64,000 nt of DNA from Trichomonas vaginalis G3 (taxonomy: Eukaryota > Parabasalia > Trichomonadida > Trichomonadidae): the NCBI RefSeq assembly GCF_026262505.1, contig NC_067204.1, forward strand, positions 21,297,300 through 21,361,299, written 5' to 3'. The notes below the pieces were generated by a model. That model saw nothing but the letters and a program-made list of their open reading frames with translations, did not search any database and was not told where the DNA came from. A program made the position numbers and the translations under genes. This document shows, in pieces, positions 48,344 to 57,438 of this stretch (the first letter of the stretch is position 1; each line of letters starts with the position of its first letter).

Positions 48344-49870
48344 TTATGGGATGCCATTAGCACGCACCTGAATGGCAAAGCAACAATCCCTCATAAATCC
48401 AATAAGTGGCTTTGGTACATTTTCAGTTGCTAGTTCAATAGGTCCTTTAACAGACAATTTGTATGTTATTGGAGCAGTAGATGTTTGACCTTGCTGGAAG
48501 CAAAAGTCCACTTCTGTTGGAAAACCACATAAGAAATGTGTGTTGTCATAGCTATCCCATTTATGTTCCACACTACCATCATCCACCAATGACCTCATAA
48601 CATCTTCATTAAATCCTATCATATCATTGTTTGTATTGCAAGCGTTCGCAACCATTTCATAAAATACAGGTCCATATGATTTTTCAGGTTCTGCAGGCAT
48701 ATTTCCATAAGCTCCCATGGAAAGCTGAAGATATTTAAACTTAGGGTTCTCAAAATTAACATAATAGTTGTCTTTCTTTCTAAATAGTGCCCAAATACTT
48801 TTAACATTAATAGGCGTATAAGCTGCTGTAAATGTTGCACTTGAACTATCTGTATTCTTTGAGAATGAACCGTCCATAGGAATCCAATCCATAACTTTAA
48901 CAGGAAAACATAAAGCCTCGTTTGTATAATGTTCTACAAGTTCTGTATAAATGTTAGGGTCTAAAGAGAATGACTTTGGATGAATGAAACATTCATTAAA
49001 ATCCATCTTTGTTCGAAATAGTTGCTGGGTTACAGTTGTAATAGTAACTGTTCCACTAGCTTCTACTGCCTTCGTTATCATAGTGAATGGTTCATTCCAT
49101 GGAACAAATTTATTTGTCGGTGGATTTGAATCTGAAGCAAATGCAACTTTAAGAGTTGGATTGAAAGCAATGATATCATTTACAGATATAGATGTGCATT
49201 GTAAGGCGTCGCTACTGAACTTTACTTTAAGCTGAATGTTTCCTGCAAAAGCTGGAATAAATCGAATAGCTTCTAATGGAAGGAATCTTCTAACAGGAAT
49301 TCTTAAACGAAGCTTAAAATCAAATGATTTTCCTGCTGTAATTGGACCACTAACAATTTGTCCTGTTCTGCATGTTCCCGAATGACTCCATACATCTTCA
49401 TGTCGAGTCTTTGAGAAAACATCTACTTTCTTTATTTGTTCGGTAGTTTGTGAGTTTGAAGTTATATATGCTTCTTCTCTTGCGTTGTCTTGAGAATATA
49501 CGATACGACCATTTGCAAGGATTTGATATCCAGCAACTGCATAGAAAGCGTCATCGAAACCAATCCAAAATCCTGGTGGGTTTGTTTTATTGGAACCTGA
49601 ACCAATTTCTTTATCTACAATAAATTGACCTTCCATTTTATACGTAATGAATGTATTGTAAAGGTCCAACATATTTTCACCAGGAGGTGAGAGATTGAAT
49701 GTTACCCATGTGTTATCTTTAGCAGTTCCAGGTTGTGATGGAATCTTTGCGTCAGAATATTTTCTATTAGTGTCACCAATTTGAACTGCATTGTCTATGA
49801 TATCGAAATATGAGCGAATCTGATGAATATGCTCTGCTGGAGTAAATTCGTTTAGCTGTTCGTTCTGCAT
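48344..49870 (-). CDS. Major capsid protein, double jelly-roll (Maverick C)
   Basis: A 508-residue beta-rich protein related to the element B protein at 35896-37515. Shared features are the order of strands in the first half, the block KLRLRIPVRRFLPLEAIRFI followed by PAFAG, and a C-terminal block with a GFPTEVDF/FWLGIPFADS-type loop. It is shorter than the B protein but within the range for Polinton and virophage capsid proteins. The start follows TTTTTATCTGAAGTAAATAC. The frame looks whole. Confidence 0.75.
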   Translation of the reverse strand: MQNEQLNEFTPAEHIHQIRSYFDIIDNAVQIGDTNRKYSDAKIPSQPGTAKDNTWVTFNLSPPGENMLDLYNTFITYKMEGQFIVDKEIGSGSNKTNPPGFWIGFDDAFYAVAGYQILANGRIVYSQDNAREEAYITSNSQTTEQIKKVDVFSKTRHEDVWSHSGTCRTGQIVSGPITAGKSFDFKLRLRIPVRRFLPLEAIRFIPAFAGNIQLKVKFSSDALQCTSISVNDIIAFNPTLKVAFASDSNPPTNKFVPWNEPFTMITKAVEASGTVTITTVTQQLFRTKMDFNECFIHPKSFSLDPNIYTELVEHYTNEALCFPVKVMDWIPMDGSFSKNTDSSSATFTAAYTPINVKSIWALFRKKDNYYVNFENPKFKYLQLSMGAYGNMPAEPEKSYGPVFYEMVANACNTNNDMIGFNEDVMRSLVDDGSVEHKWDSYDNTHFLCGFPTEVDFCFQQGQTSTAPITYKLSVKGPIELATENVPKPLIGFMRDCCFAIQVRANGIP

Positions 49871-49897
49871 GTATTTACTTCAGATAAAAATATCTAT

Positions 49898-50330
49898 TTA
49901 CTTCATTATTCTCACTCTTCTTCTTGGCATTCGTGGTGGAAGTTGTTTCTTGACATTTTCAATGAACTGTACATTCTCTTTTGTCTCAACTTCTTTCACT
50001 GGCGGGTCAGGGTTCTTTGACTCGGTTTGTTTTTCAATGAAATTCACGAACTTTGCAATAAGCTCTTGGTTCGTTATTGAAAGTACATCTGGCTTCTTTT
50101 CTTCTTGTTCTATTGACTTTTCAGTTTGAACAGAAGGTTTTATATGGGCTTCGTGGACTTCACCCTTGCCATGCACCTTAATGTTGTCGCTTCTGCATTC
50201 GCTAATGGAACCTTTCTTTTTCTTACGTATATTTTACCATCTTTACTCTGACTTACGTAATAGAAAGGATGTTGTATTCCTCTTGCGTCATTTAATATAA
50301 TAGACTCTCGTCTGATTTTGACAAGCTCAT
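49898..50330 (-). pseudogene. Small basic virion-type protein gene (Maverick C)
   Basis: The C-terminal 92 residues form an open frame with an acidic middle and a strongly basic end (PPRMPRRRVRIMK). The gene appears to start further upstream and to be broken. It lies just upstream of the capsid gene, the slot held by the large basic protein in element B; similarity to that protein is not evident. Confidence 0.4.
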
Positions 50331-50374
50331 TTTACATCGGTTAAAGTTTTAATTTTGTTTTTTATCTGCAGTCA

Positions 50375-50614
50375 AATGACTCAGACAAGCCCTACGGACA
50401 AGACCCAAGGGTCATAGATGTTGAAGCATTGAAGAAAGAAATTCGTGAGCAAATTTTATCCGAACTGAAGGAACAAAAACAAGAACAAAAGCCAGAGAGA
50501 CCAAAGAGAAAACTTAGTGAAAAACAACTTGCTGCATTAGCTGCTGGAAGACAAAAGAACCCACGTTTGCTGGCAAAGAAAGCTAGAGAAGAAGCTGAAG
50601 CAAAGAAAGAGTAA
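50375..50614 (+). pseudogene. Small lysine-rich protein gene (Maverick C)
   Basis: A helical, very basic protein (KKAREEAEAKKE at the end, RPKRKLSEKQLAALAAGRQK in the middle), possibly DNA-binding. The TTTTTTATCTGCAGTCAAATG context resembles other element starts. The gene seems slightly broken near its beginning. Confidence 0.4.
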
Positions 50615-50638
50615 ATGGTTTATTTTTATCCGAACTAA

Positions 50639-51490
50639 ATGTATAGACAAATACCTTTATCTGTTGCGTTCAGTAGTGAAAACCCTGACGTCAAAATAAA
50701 GGGGAACAGAGTAACGTTTAAGTTTCCAACAGACTGGATTGTGAACATAAATGAAGAGAAGTACATTGGCATAACATCTATGTATATAACACGTGCTTTC
50801 AGAAAGGTTGACTTTATACTTCAAGTCGAGATAGAAAATGACGAACAGTCTTTAAGCGCCCAAAACATTCACATATACAAATACTTTAAAGACGATACAA
50901 CATTGTTGCAATGTATGATTTCATTTAATGAGATGTTCGAGAAAAAGTTCAACATTGAAGTACAAACTTTACAGCCTTTACGTGAGTTTCTTGCACAACT
51001 GAAAGAAGAAGGTAGTCAGCCACAACTTATAGACTTTCATTATGAATTTAATGAAAATGAAGATGGAACTCATGACTGTCAATTCATTGTATTCTCACCA
51101 TTCAATGAAGTCGCTAAAGAGAAAAAAATCCATTACGTATAAGATTTCAAATCTCCGAACCAAGTGATGATTTTAAGAATGTTTTCAATTATGATGCAAT
51201 GCTTCCGAGGAAAAATGAATTTTCAAAGATTGTAACACCTGGCATTTGGGATAGAAAGCAAGCTATATTTATCTAATAATAAAGGAGTTGAAAATGAGTT
51301 CATTGGTCATACAAGAACTTCACCACTTCCTAACCCTAAATACTATAAATTAACTGGCTTCAATCGTGAGTTTTGGATAGACATGTTCTCCACTCATGAC
51401 CATAAATGTCCAGTGTTCTTGCCTCCAGACCATAAGGACTGTCTCTACATTGAAGCACAACTCTTAAACTCTACCATCGCAGTATTGTAA
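50639..51490 (+). pseudogene. Possible minor capsid protein (Maverick C)
   Basis: The first 167 residues are open and beta-rich (NRVTFKFPTDWIVNINEEKY, FILQVEIEND). Homology-like coding signal continues to about 51490, so the gene is longer and broken. Its place beside the capsid module and its strand-rich make-up suggest a minor capsid or penton role, but no direct similarity to the element B penton candidate is evident. Confidence 0.4.
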
Positions 51491-51509
51491 AATCTACGCT
51501 AGCTTTATT

Positions 51510-51706
51510 TTTATCACGAATGACCTCATTCATGACCTCATTCATGACCTCATTGCTGACAAAAATAAGCCGCTAAAGGGCGAAGCCCATGACCTCAGAA
51601 CTTCAACTTACGAATAAAGCTTGTTTTAGTCGTTATTGAAAAGTTGAACTTTTCAGCAAAGCAAGGTTGACATGACTTACATAAGTCGAATGCAATCTCT
51701 TGACCA
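51510..51706. repeat. Short 12-bp tandem repeat and GC hairpin
   Basis: CATTCATGACCT is repeated about three times at 51530-51560. It is followed by GGGCGAAGCCC, a small GC hairpin. The stretch separates the minor capsid gene from convergent polymerase B. Confidence 0.6.
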
Positions 51707-53953
51707 TCATGAAAGTGCTTTGTAAAGTTTCATTAAACTGAACTCAGAGTCTTTGTCATATGTTCCAACAGGTATGTGAATGTTCTTATCTTCATTGTAA
51801 TAGCATTGTATAGCTTCAGGAAACATTTCATTAGCGGTTAAAGCAATAACATCTTGCTTCACGCCTTTCATTCTGCAGTGAAATGCAACTTCATTTAAAT
51901 CGTTAGTGAGTAAGTCTATGTAGGTCTTCTTTCCACAGAAAATACTTTTATAAGCTAAACTTTGTTTTCCAGGTGTTATTTCTGCAAAGTCGCTATGAAA
52001 TTGACCAAGGTTCTTTCCTATAAGTTCGCGACCATATCTCTTCTTAAACTCTGCTGCAAGCTTTGGGATGTCTTCATTATATAAGTGCATACTGTCGGTA
52101 TCCTGGTAAAATATTTGAAGTCCCATGTCCTCTGCAGTACAGAATACTTCATTCATAATACGTTTTGACATAGACAGAATATTAACACCAAGTGGACAGA
52201 AGTTAAAGTGTCTGCAAATGCTTTTCGTTAGCTTGAAAATAGTTTTATCTGAACCATCCAAACCTTCGAACTTCACTATATGGTTGTAATTTCTTATAGC
52301 ATATCTTATAGCATCTTTGTCATTTACTATGGTTATTTTTGACTCAATAGGAGATAGAATAGTTTTGCCATAAATGCTGTTCAGAATGAGTTTTATAATT
52401 TCTTGTAAGGGGTTTCCTTCTTTCTTATACTTTAACCTTAACTCAAACAACTTCTTTACTTCATCTCTTATTCTCATATCTCTGTTTCCATCGTAATAGT
52501 ATCCTTGCAACACTTCACATTTGACACCTTGATATTTTATGAGGTCTTGTAATGTTATATGGTCAACATACATGAGACAGCAAGTGTTTGAACTTCTTGG
52601 AACGTTAAGTTCTGGATTTAGTTCAGGGTCGCAAACTATTAAATGAAAGTGTCTGGGTATACCAATCTCTGTTATCTTAATGAGAACAAAGAAGCCAGAC
52701 ATAAACTTTTCACCAATGGGTTCCTTTTGGTCATCATCGAATAAATGTCTCATGAGATACTCTGTGCTTAACATTTCTTCCTTCAATACTTTTGGAATAC
52801 CTTCTAAAGTATAAAGTCTTGCTATAGCTGAAGGATATAATGAAACAGTGTCGAAGTCAGCAATGAGTTTCTTTTTGCTCTTTTGTTTCATGTTATCTGA
52901 CAACATACATCTTCCACCTTGAATGCATCTCGAAATAAATTCTCTTGGTTTATTTGAGAGGTCATAAAGATTTCCATTCGGGAAGTATACTCTGTTCTCA
53001 AACAATTTGTTAGCAATAGAACAAATACTAACGTAGTCATAAACGTTTAAATCAAACTCTTTCAATAAGTCATTGCGGAACTTTACAAAACCTTCTCTTA
53101 AAATTCTTACATCTTGTTTGCAGTAAAACGTGCTATATTTTTCTAAGTCGAAGTGGTTTTCATCTATTCTGCAACCTTTGATGGAATCTATGTTCTTCAT
53201 AAATGTATCTGCATCATGGATAAACTTACATGCTTCAGAAATGACACCAGTTCTGTTGTCATTTGCTAACAAAACACTGCTGTAGTAGTTATATGGAAAT
53301 ACTTCTTTCGGTCCTGTTTGTAAGTTAAACATAGCAGGAAATAGTTTAAGCTTCTTATTTATAACACTGTAAGAGTCTTTTATAATAATTGCCCGTCCTT
53401 TATATAAACCAGTTATTTGCATTGTTCGTGAACCTTTAATGATGGGAGTTCCTTTCACTTCTGTCATGTGTCTTAAGATGAAGTTTATGTCATAACTGAG
53501 GTTATGGAAATATATTAAACTCTTGTCAGGAAGTCTTTCCAAAAATTCTGTTGCACAGTTTTGACCCCAAATGCTTTCACTAACTGAACCATCTTCACTG
53601 TCATAACAGATGTTAAAAGCTTTATGAAAGCCATCCGTACTACACTCAAAGTCAGCAAAGAAAACGTGCTCAGGAATGAATTTACATTTAGCTTTATTTA
53701 CTTCTTTTGACTCTGCTTTCTTCTTCAGTTGTACACAATACTTTGGAGCATATGTCAAATCTTTAAATGGTGCAAGGTTCTGTTTATATAAGTCAGTAGT
53801 ATATGTGAAAAGTTCTCCATAAGAAATAGGTTCGAAATATTTGCACTCCCACAATGTTTTCATAACATCCCATAACGGTGTTGTTCTATCATAACGAACT
53901 ACATATTTATCTTCTCTCTTTGTATAAATCTTCATCTGTTTCTCAATGTTCAT
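51707..53953 (-). CDS. Protein-primed-type DNA polymerase B (Maverick C)
   Basis: A 748-residue family B polymerase with all expected motifs. Exonuclease I is FADFECS (D101, E103), exonuclease II is NLSYDINFIL (D155) and exonuclease III is YCKQDV (D281). Polymerase motif A is DFDTVSLYPSA (D368), motif B is KLILNSIYGK (521-530), and motif C is YQDTDS (D618, D620). The long A-B spacing leaves room for the TPR-type insertions of protein-primed enzymes. It would copy the element from its ends with proofreading. The gene overlaps the upstream gene by 11 bp. The frame looks whole. Confidence 0.92.
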   Translation of the reverse strand: MNIEKQMKIYTKREDKYVVRYDRTTPLWDVMKTLWECKYFEPISYGELFTYTTDLYKQNLAPFKDLTYAPKYCVQLKKKAESKEVNKAKCKFIPEHVFFADFECSTDGFHKAFNICYDSEDGSVSESIWGQNCATEFLERLPDKSLIYFHNLSYDINFILRHMTEVKGTPIIKGSRTMQITGLYKGRAIIIKDSYSVINKKLKLFPAMFNLQTGPKEVFPYNYYSSVLLANDNRTGVISEACKFIHDADTFMKNIDSIKGCRIDENHFDLEKYSTFYCKQDVRILREGFVKFRNDLLKEFDLNVYDYVSICSIANKLFENRVYFPNGNLYDLSNKPREFISRCIQGGRCMLSDNMKQKSKKKLIADFDTVSLYPSAIARLYTLEGIPKVLKEEMLSTEYLMRHLFDDDQKEPIGEKFMSGFFVLIKITEIGIPRHFHLIVCDPELNPELNVPRSSNTCCLMYVDHITLQDLIKYQGVKCEVLQGYYYDGNRDMRIRDEVKKLFELRLKYKKEGNPLQEIIKLILNSIYGKTILSPIESKITIVNDKDAIRYAIRNYNHIVKFEGLDGSDKTIFKLTKSICRHFNFCPLGVNILSMSKRIMNEVFCTAEDMGLQIFYQDTDSMHLYNEDIPKLAAEFKKRYGRELIGKNLGQFHSDFAEITPGKQSLAYKSIFCGKKTYIDLLTNDLNEVAFHCRMKGVKQDVIALTANEMFPEAIQCYYNEDKNIHIPVGTYDKDSEFSLMKLYKALS

Positions 53954-54581
53954 TCCACCACACTTTCAGAATTTCTATATAGTTTCGAATGAAATATGTT
54001 GTCATTGGAAGTCTTTCATTTAGCATGTAGTGGTCTTCAACAAGAAGTAAGTCAATAGTTCTAACAGTTTCGCATTCTTTTGGTATATATCTCTTTATTT
54101 CATTATGTCTTGAGTCATTGAAATAACCAATGGTAACATTAAATGCTATACCTGTTGCGTCAGAAATTTCTTGTACTTTACTTTGAGGAAAGTCTCTAAC
54201 ACGAATGACTTCTCTCATGTGGTCAATAGTTTCTTCATTTACTCCAGCCTGAATGCAAGCATAAACGAAACAATTGTCCTCTGTCATAAGTGTTGCAGTT
54301 CTTTTGTTCAGTTCATTGAAGATTTGGTAGCGTTCAAGATTTATAGGTAATGTGCAAAGATACTTCCAGAACTGACCGCTTCTCTTCTTATAAAACTTCT
54401 TTTCACCATTATCTTTCCAAAAGCTTTCTATAAGTGCTGGGTTTCCTGTTTGCTTAAGAGCTTCCAAAATGGCTTTCTGGTCATTTGTCAGTGTGCTTTC
54501 ATCTCTATATGGTCTCTTTTTTGGTTTGCCTTTCTTTACATCTGACATCGTTAAGCCTTCATATTCTGTTAAATCATACAT
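53943..54581 (-). CDS. Polymerase-linked NCFVY...H domain protein (Maverick C)
   Basis: A 212-residue protein. The core reads DNCFVYACIQAGV, then PQSKVQEISDATGIAFNVTI, then TIDLLLVEDHYML. A Cys-containing helix, a middle region ending in a hydrophobic strand, and a DLLLxxxHY strand form a pattern that, in animal Polinton-type polymerases, precedes the exonuclease domain of the same protein and recalls OTU/papain-like folds. Here it is a separate gene overlapping the polymerase by 11 bp. A peptidase role is speculative; accessory to polymerase by position. Confidence 0.5.
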   Translation of the reverse strand: MYDLTEYEGLTMSDVKKGKPKKRPYRDESTLTNDQKAILEALKQTGNPALIESFWKDNGEKKFYKKRSGQFWKYLCTLPINLERYQIFNELNKRTATLMTEDNCFVYACIQAGVNEETIDHMREVIRVRDFPQSKVQEISDATGIAFNVTIGYFNDSRHNEIKRYIPKECETVRTIDLLLVEDHYMLNERLPMTTYFIRNYIEILKVWWNEH

Positions 54582-54583
54582 CT

Positions 54584-55441
54584 TTATTTCGTAAGATTCT
54601 TTATGTTTGTCAAGAAGAAGTCATAGTGCATTTCAACAATACCTGCAGCATTTGCTTCTATCTCTGATATAAAGTTCTCCTTCAAGAGCTGATGTAGTAA
54701 TGTTCCAATATTATTGAGGTTTAACGTAGAACATTCATACTTTCCACCAAGTTTATAACATACCATCCATCTCTGTTGTGAGTTTATTTTAATTTTCTCT
54801 AAGAGTCTCATGAAAACCTTACCGAAATGTTTGTGTAAGTAGTCTCTGTTTGGTTCATCTAAAGCTTCGATGTTAAAGTCAATGAGTCTATTGCCTGACT
54901 TCACATTTCTCTTCCTATTTTCTTCATCTTTCTTTAACCATCTCTCACCTTCTTTTGGTTTGTCGTCAATGGAACGAATGACATCGTTAGCTTTGCGAAC
55001 TTGTTCTATAGCACTTTTAAACATCTCTCTTCTCTGTTGTTTCAGTGTGTCATCTCTTCTTCTTGTTTCACCAACGTTTGCATTTGTTATGTCAAACATT
55101 TCTCTTCTTACTTCATGTGAAAGAGCTTTACGAGTATGACCAACGTTTGCATTTGTTATGTCAAACATTTCTCTTCTTACTTCATGAGGTACTGAACGTC
55201 TATGATATAAGTCAATAGCAACGTCATTTAAAGGAAATGCTCTTCCATGGACTTCGTCCTCGCCGCGTTGCGGCTTTATGAACTCATGAATTCTATCATA
55301 ACTTATTGCACCATTGTAGTCATTGAGGATGTCAGCGAGTGCTTTTTTGTTTGTCGCGTAATGTTTTGCTACTTCTATGTTAGCTTCTGTAAGAAGTTGT
55401 TTTATTTCCGAGTGTTCTAACTTAGACAACTTCCGATACAT
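54584..55441 (-). CDS. Polymerase-upstream protein, terminal-protein candidate (Maverick C)
   Basis: A 285-residue protein whose first 60 residues match the element A protein at 1648-2754. Residues about 80-150 hold a repeat, HEVRREMFDITNANVG twice and a third weaker QRREMFKSA copy. The C-terminal part is alpha/beta with RWMVCYKLGGKYECSTLNL. Only two bases separate it from the NCFVY gene, which overlaps the polymerase: a tight three-gene unit. A primer (terminal) protein or polymerase cofactor is the best guess. A GC mini-hairpin (55262-55274) lies in frame within it. Confidence 0.55.
   Translation of the reverse strand: MYRKLSKLEHSEIKQLLTEANIEVAKHYATNKKALADILNDYNGAISYDRIHEFIKPQRGEDEVHGRAFPLNDVAIDLYHRRSVPHEVRREMFDITNANVGHTRKALSHEVRREMFDITNANVGETRRRDDTLKQQRREMFKSAIEQVRKANDVIRSIDDKPKEGERWLKKDEENRKRNVKSGNRLIDFNIEALDEPNRDYLHKHFGKVFMRLLEKIKINSQQRWMVCYKLGGKYECSTLNLNNIGTLLHQLLKENFISEIEANAAGIVEMHYDFFLTNIKNLTK
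55262..55274. repeat. In-frame GC mini-hairpin GCCGCGTTGCGGC
   Basis: A five-base GC stem with a GTT loop inside an AT-rich gene. It has the same layout as GGCGCGTTGCGCC at the ends of element B. Confidence 0.6.
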
Positions 55442-55492
55442 CTTTAGTAGGAAATAAAAAAAATATTTTTTGAAAAAATAAACTTAGAAAAA

Positions 55493-55837
55493 TTATTTCT
55501 TTCTATATTTGCCATTCCGAACTTCGAAAAGATGTTTTATACCAGCATAGAATTTTTCTCTAGAGCTTGGTCTTTTATTGTTTTCATGACAATATTTTCT
55601 ATATTCTTCATATAAAGCCTTTTTTTCATACATTTCATAAGGACAATCTAACCAGAATAGTGCATATCCATTTTCGTTATCTAGGTCTCTATATGTTTCT
55701 TCTGTTTGTAGAATTTCGCTTTCTTCTATTTGTGGAATTTCGCTTTCTCTATTTAGTTCTATGTCTATATATTGTGGCTTAAAAGGATGTGGGCAAGAAG
55801 GGTCTGGCGCTATGTAAAAAGTTAATTTTTCTGTCAT
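55493..55837 (-). CDS. Small protein resembling the SF3 helicase C-terminus (Maverick C)
   Basis: A 114-residue protein. Its last 45 residues (KKALYEEYRKYCHENNKRPS then SREKFYAGIKHLFEVRNG) align with the end of the element B helicase (ERSLYDSYKQYCQEYGYMTA then SKRTFLANVKSLLDVQNG), a winged-helix-like region. The first 70 residues are extended and acidic and do not resemble the helicase. It has its own AT box (55838-55865). It may be a stand-alone DNA-binding domain; no ATPase motifs are present. Confidence 0.6.
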   Translation of the reverse strand: MTEKLTFYIAPDPSCPHPFKPQYIDIELNRESEIPQIEESEILQTEETYRDLDNENGYALFWLDCPYEMYEKKALYEEYRKYCHENNKRPSSREKFYAGIKHLFEVRNGKYRKK

Positions 55838-55865
55838 CTTTTCTATCGGATAAAAAATATTTTTT
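55838..55865 (-). promoter_or_regulatory. Maverick AT-box promoter
   Basis: Minus strand TTTTTTATCCGATAGAAAAG directly before the ATG, preceded by AAAATATT; almost the same box drives the SSB-like genes of element B. Confidence 0.55.
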
Positions 55866-55925
55866 GAAAAATTAGATTAGATTTTTTTAAGTTATTTTTC
55901 AAAATAATTTAATATTTTTATTTTA

Positions 55926-56399
55926 ATGAAACACATGCAAGATTGCAAGTTCTTTTCATACAATGCTCTCGCTACTGTCATCAAGAATGAGTTCAATAAT
56001 GCTTCAAATGTTAATGTTATCTTTAACAAGAAGTTTGTGAAAGAATCTAAGTTTGGTCAGTATGTCAGACCATTAGCTATTGTCATTGACCGCAAACGTT
56101 ATACTTCACAAGAGTTAGCAGTAGTTTTGAAACAAAAGGGTTTCTTCGTGAATGTCAAAGATACTCATTATACTATTATAAAGAACTCTAACGTTGACTT
56201 CTTCAGTATTGCTATGAATCTTTCCGAACAGAAAGAATATAAGAAAGGTGAAACATCTGTGAAATATTATCCTTCATCTCTGAAGACAATAACGAACAAA
56301 GATGTCATACAAAAGTTCTTACCAAAGGTTGAAGAAGCTTCTATTGACATTGACGAAGGAAGTGAAATGGTTGAAGAAATTGACCCTGAAGCTATTTAA
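55926..56399 (+). CDS. Small acidic-tailed protein, SSB candidate (Maverick C)
   Basis: A 157-residue protein with a beta-rich body (NVNVIFNKKF, YVRPLAIVIDRKR), a lysine-rich middle and the tail IDIDEGSEMVEEIDPEAI. Counterpart of 2841-3314 and 24029-24448. Expected role: coating single-stranded DNA during strand-displacement replication; this is inference from the tail, size and synteny. It is divergent from the helicase-tail gene across an 88-bp gap. Confidence 0.55.
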   Translation: MKHMQDCKFFSYNALATVIKNEFNNASNVNVIFNKKFVKESKFGQYVRPLAIVIDRKRYTSQELAVVLKQKGFFVNVKDTHYTIIKNSNVDFFSIAMNLSEQKEYKKGETSVKYYPSSLKTITNKDVIQKFLPKVEEASIDIDEGSEMVEEIDPEAI

Positions 56400-56402
56400 G
56401 CA

Positions 56403-56500
56403 AAAATATATTTTTGGTGAAGAGGTGAGATTTCACCTGTTTTTTCACCTCATTCTCTCTTCGTTAATGTTGTCGTGACTTCTTCGTTAATGTTGTCGTG
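56403..56500. promoter_or_regulatory. GGTGA/TCACC element between convergent genes
   Basis: TATTTTTGGTGAAGAGGTGA then GATTTCACCTG and TTTTTTCACCTC, between the stops of the SSB-like and KilA-N genes; followed by a 24-bp duplication with CTTCGTTAATGTTGTCGTGA. Candidate two-way terminator. Confidence 0.6.
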
Positions 56501-56503
56501 ACT

Positions 56504-57331
56504 TCATTCTTCCTCTTTGAAGTTATCGAAATATTCTGTTATTTTTTCCTTCAGTAATGTTAAGTCTTCTTTGAAGGTAAGTATTGTGCAACCTTTGATG
56601 TCATAGTGTGTTTGAGGAAGAGTATTTTTGACAATTTCTTTTATTTGCTCATTCGGTGTCATTGAAATCGGTAAGTTTTCACGATAGAACCAGTTTCTGT
56701 CAGATTTATATATTTTAGCAAGGTCGTAAAAGCTTTTGTTGTTTCTTCTGACTAAATGCAACATAACCATATCTTTATCTTCTTCATTCTCCATCTCTTC
56801 AGCGTAAATCATATACTTATAACTCTTTTCCTTTCCTTTTGGTACTGAACGTGGTATTCTTTTCTGTATGCTTTTGTCTTTGGATTCAATGACTTCATCT
56901 TTTGCTTGAAGTTTCTTTTCCATCTCTCCACGTTCTGCTTTATATAGTTCATCTAACATCATGAAAATATAACAAGCATAACGAGGTGAAGCCCACATTG
57001 CTACAGCATTTACTAAAAGTCTATGAACATAATAACCTTTCAAACCAGGAGCCAAATTCTTGCGATTTTCGAATGGAATCTCTTCTCTCGGTTTTCCGAG
57101 GGAAGCAATCATATGAGGAAATTCTTCTAAAAGTTCTTTTGTCTGTTGGTTTTCAAACCAATGATATGCTTGCTTTGTAGAACGAAGAGCATTCATTATA
57201 CTTTGCATTTGGTACATATCATCTTTGACTGAACGAATGAGACGTAACTGTTTGTTATACTGTATGTACTCGTATTCTTCATTTATGGCTTCATGAACGA
57301 TAGCAGTTGTTGTGTTCTCTGTTGTTGTCAT
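56504..57331 (-). CDS. KilA-N domain protein (Maverick C)
   Basis: A 275-residue protein. The KilA-N core lies at about 85-130 (GLKGYYVHRLLVNAVAMWAS, then PRYACYIFMMLDEL), a coiled coil at about 130-155, and a C-terminal virus-type domain after KSYKYMIYAEEME. It is very similar to the element B gene at 29679-30482 but has an ordinary sequence where B has the GC hairpin. Likely a DNA-binding regulator. AT box at 57332-57372. Confidence 0.8.
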   Translation of the reverse strand: MTTTENTTTAIVHEAINEEYEYIQYNKQLRLIRSVKDDMYQMQSIMNALRSTKQAYHWFENQQTKELLEEFPHMIASLGKPREEIPFENRKNLAPGLKGYYVHRLLVNAVAMWASPRYACYIFMMLDELYKAERGEMEKKLQAKDEVIESKDKSIQKRIPRSVPKGKEKSYKYMIYAEEMENEEDKDMVMLHLVRRNNKSFYDLAKIYKSDRNWFYRENLPISMTPNEQIKEIVKNTLPQTHYDIKGCTILTFKEDLTLLKEKITEYFDNFKEEE

Positions 57332-57372
57332 ATCTGTCTTTATATTCCGGATAAAAAAATATTTTATAAAAA
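57332..57372 (-). promoter_or_regulatory. Maverick AT-box promoter
   Basis: Minus strand AAAATATTTTTTTATCCGGA then ATATAAAGACAGAT before the KilA-N ATG. Confidence 0.55.
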
Positions 57373-57438
57373 ACTAACTTTATTTTTTTTTGAGATAAAC
57401 ACTATTTCTTCACAACATTAAATTTTATCCTGTATGAA

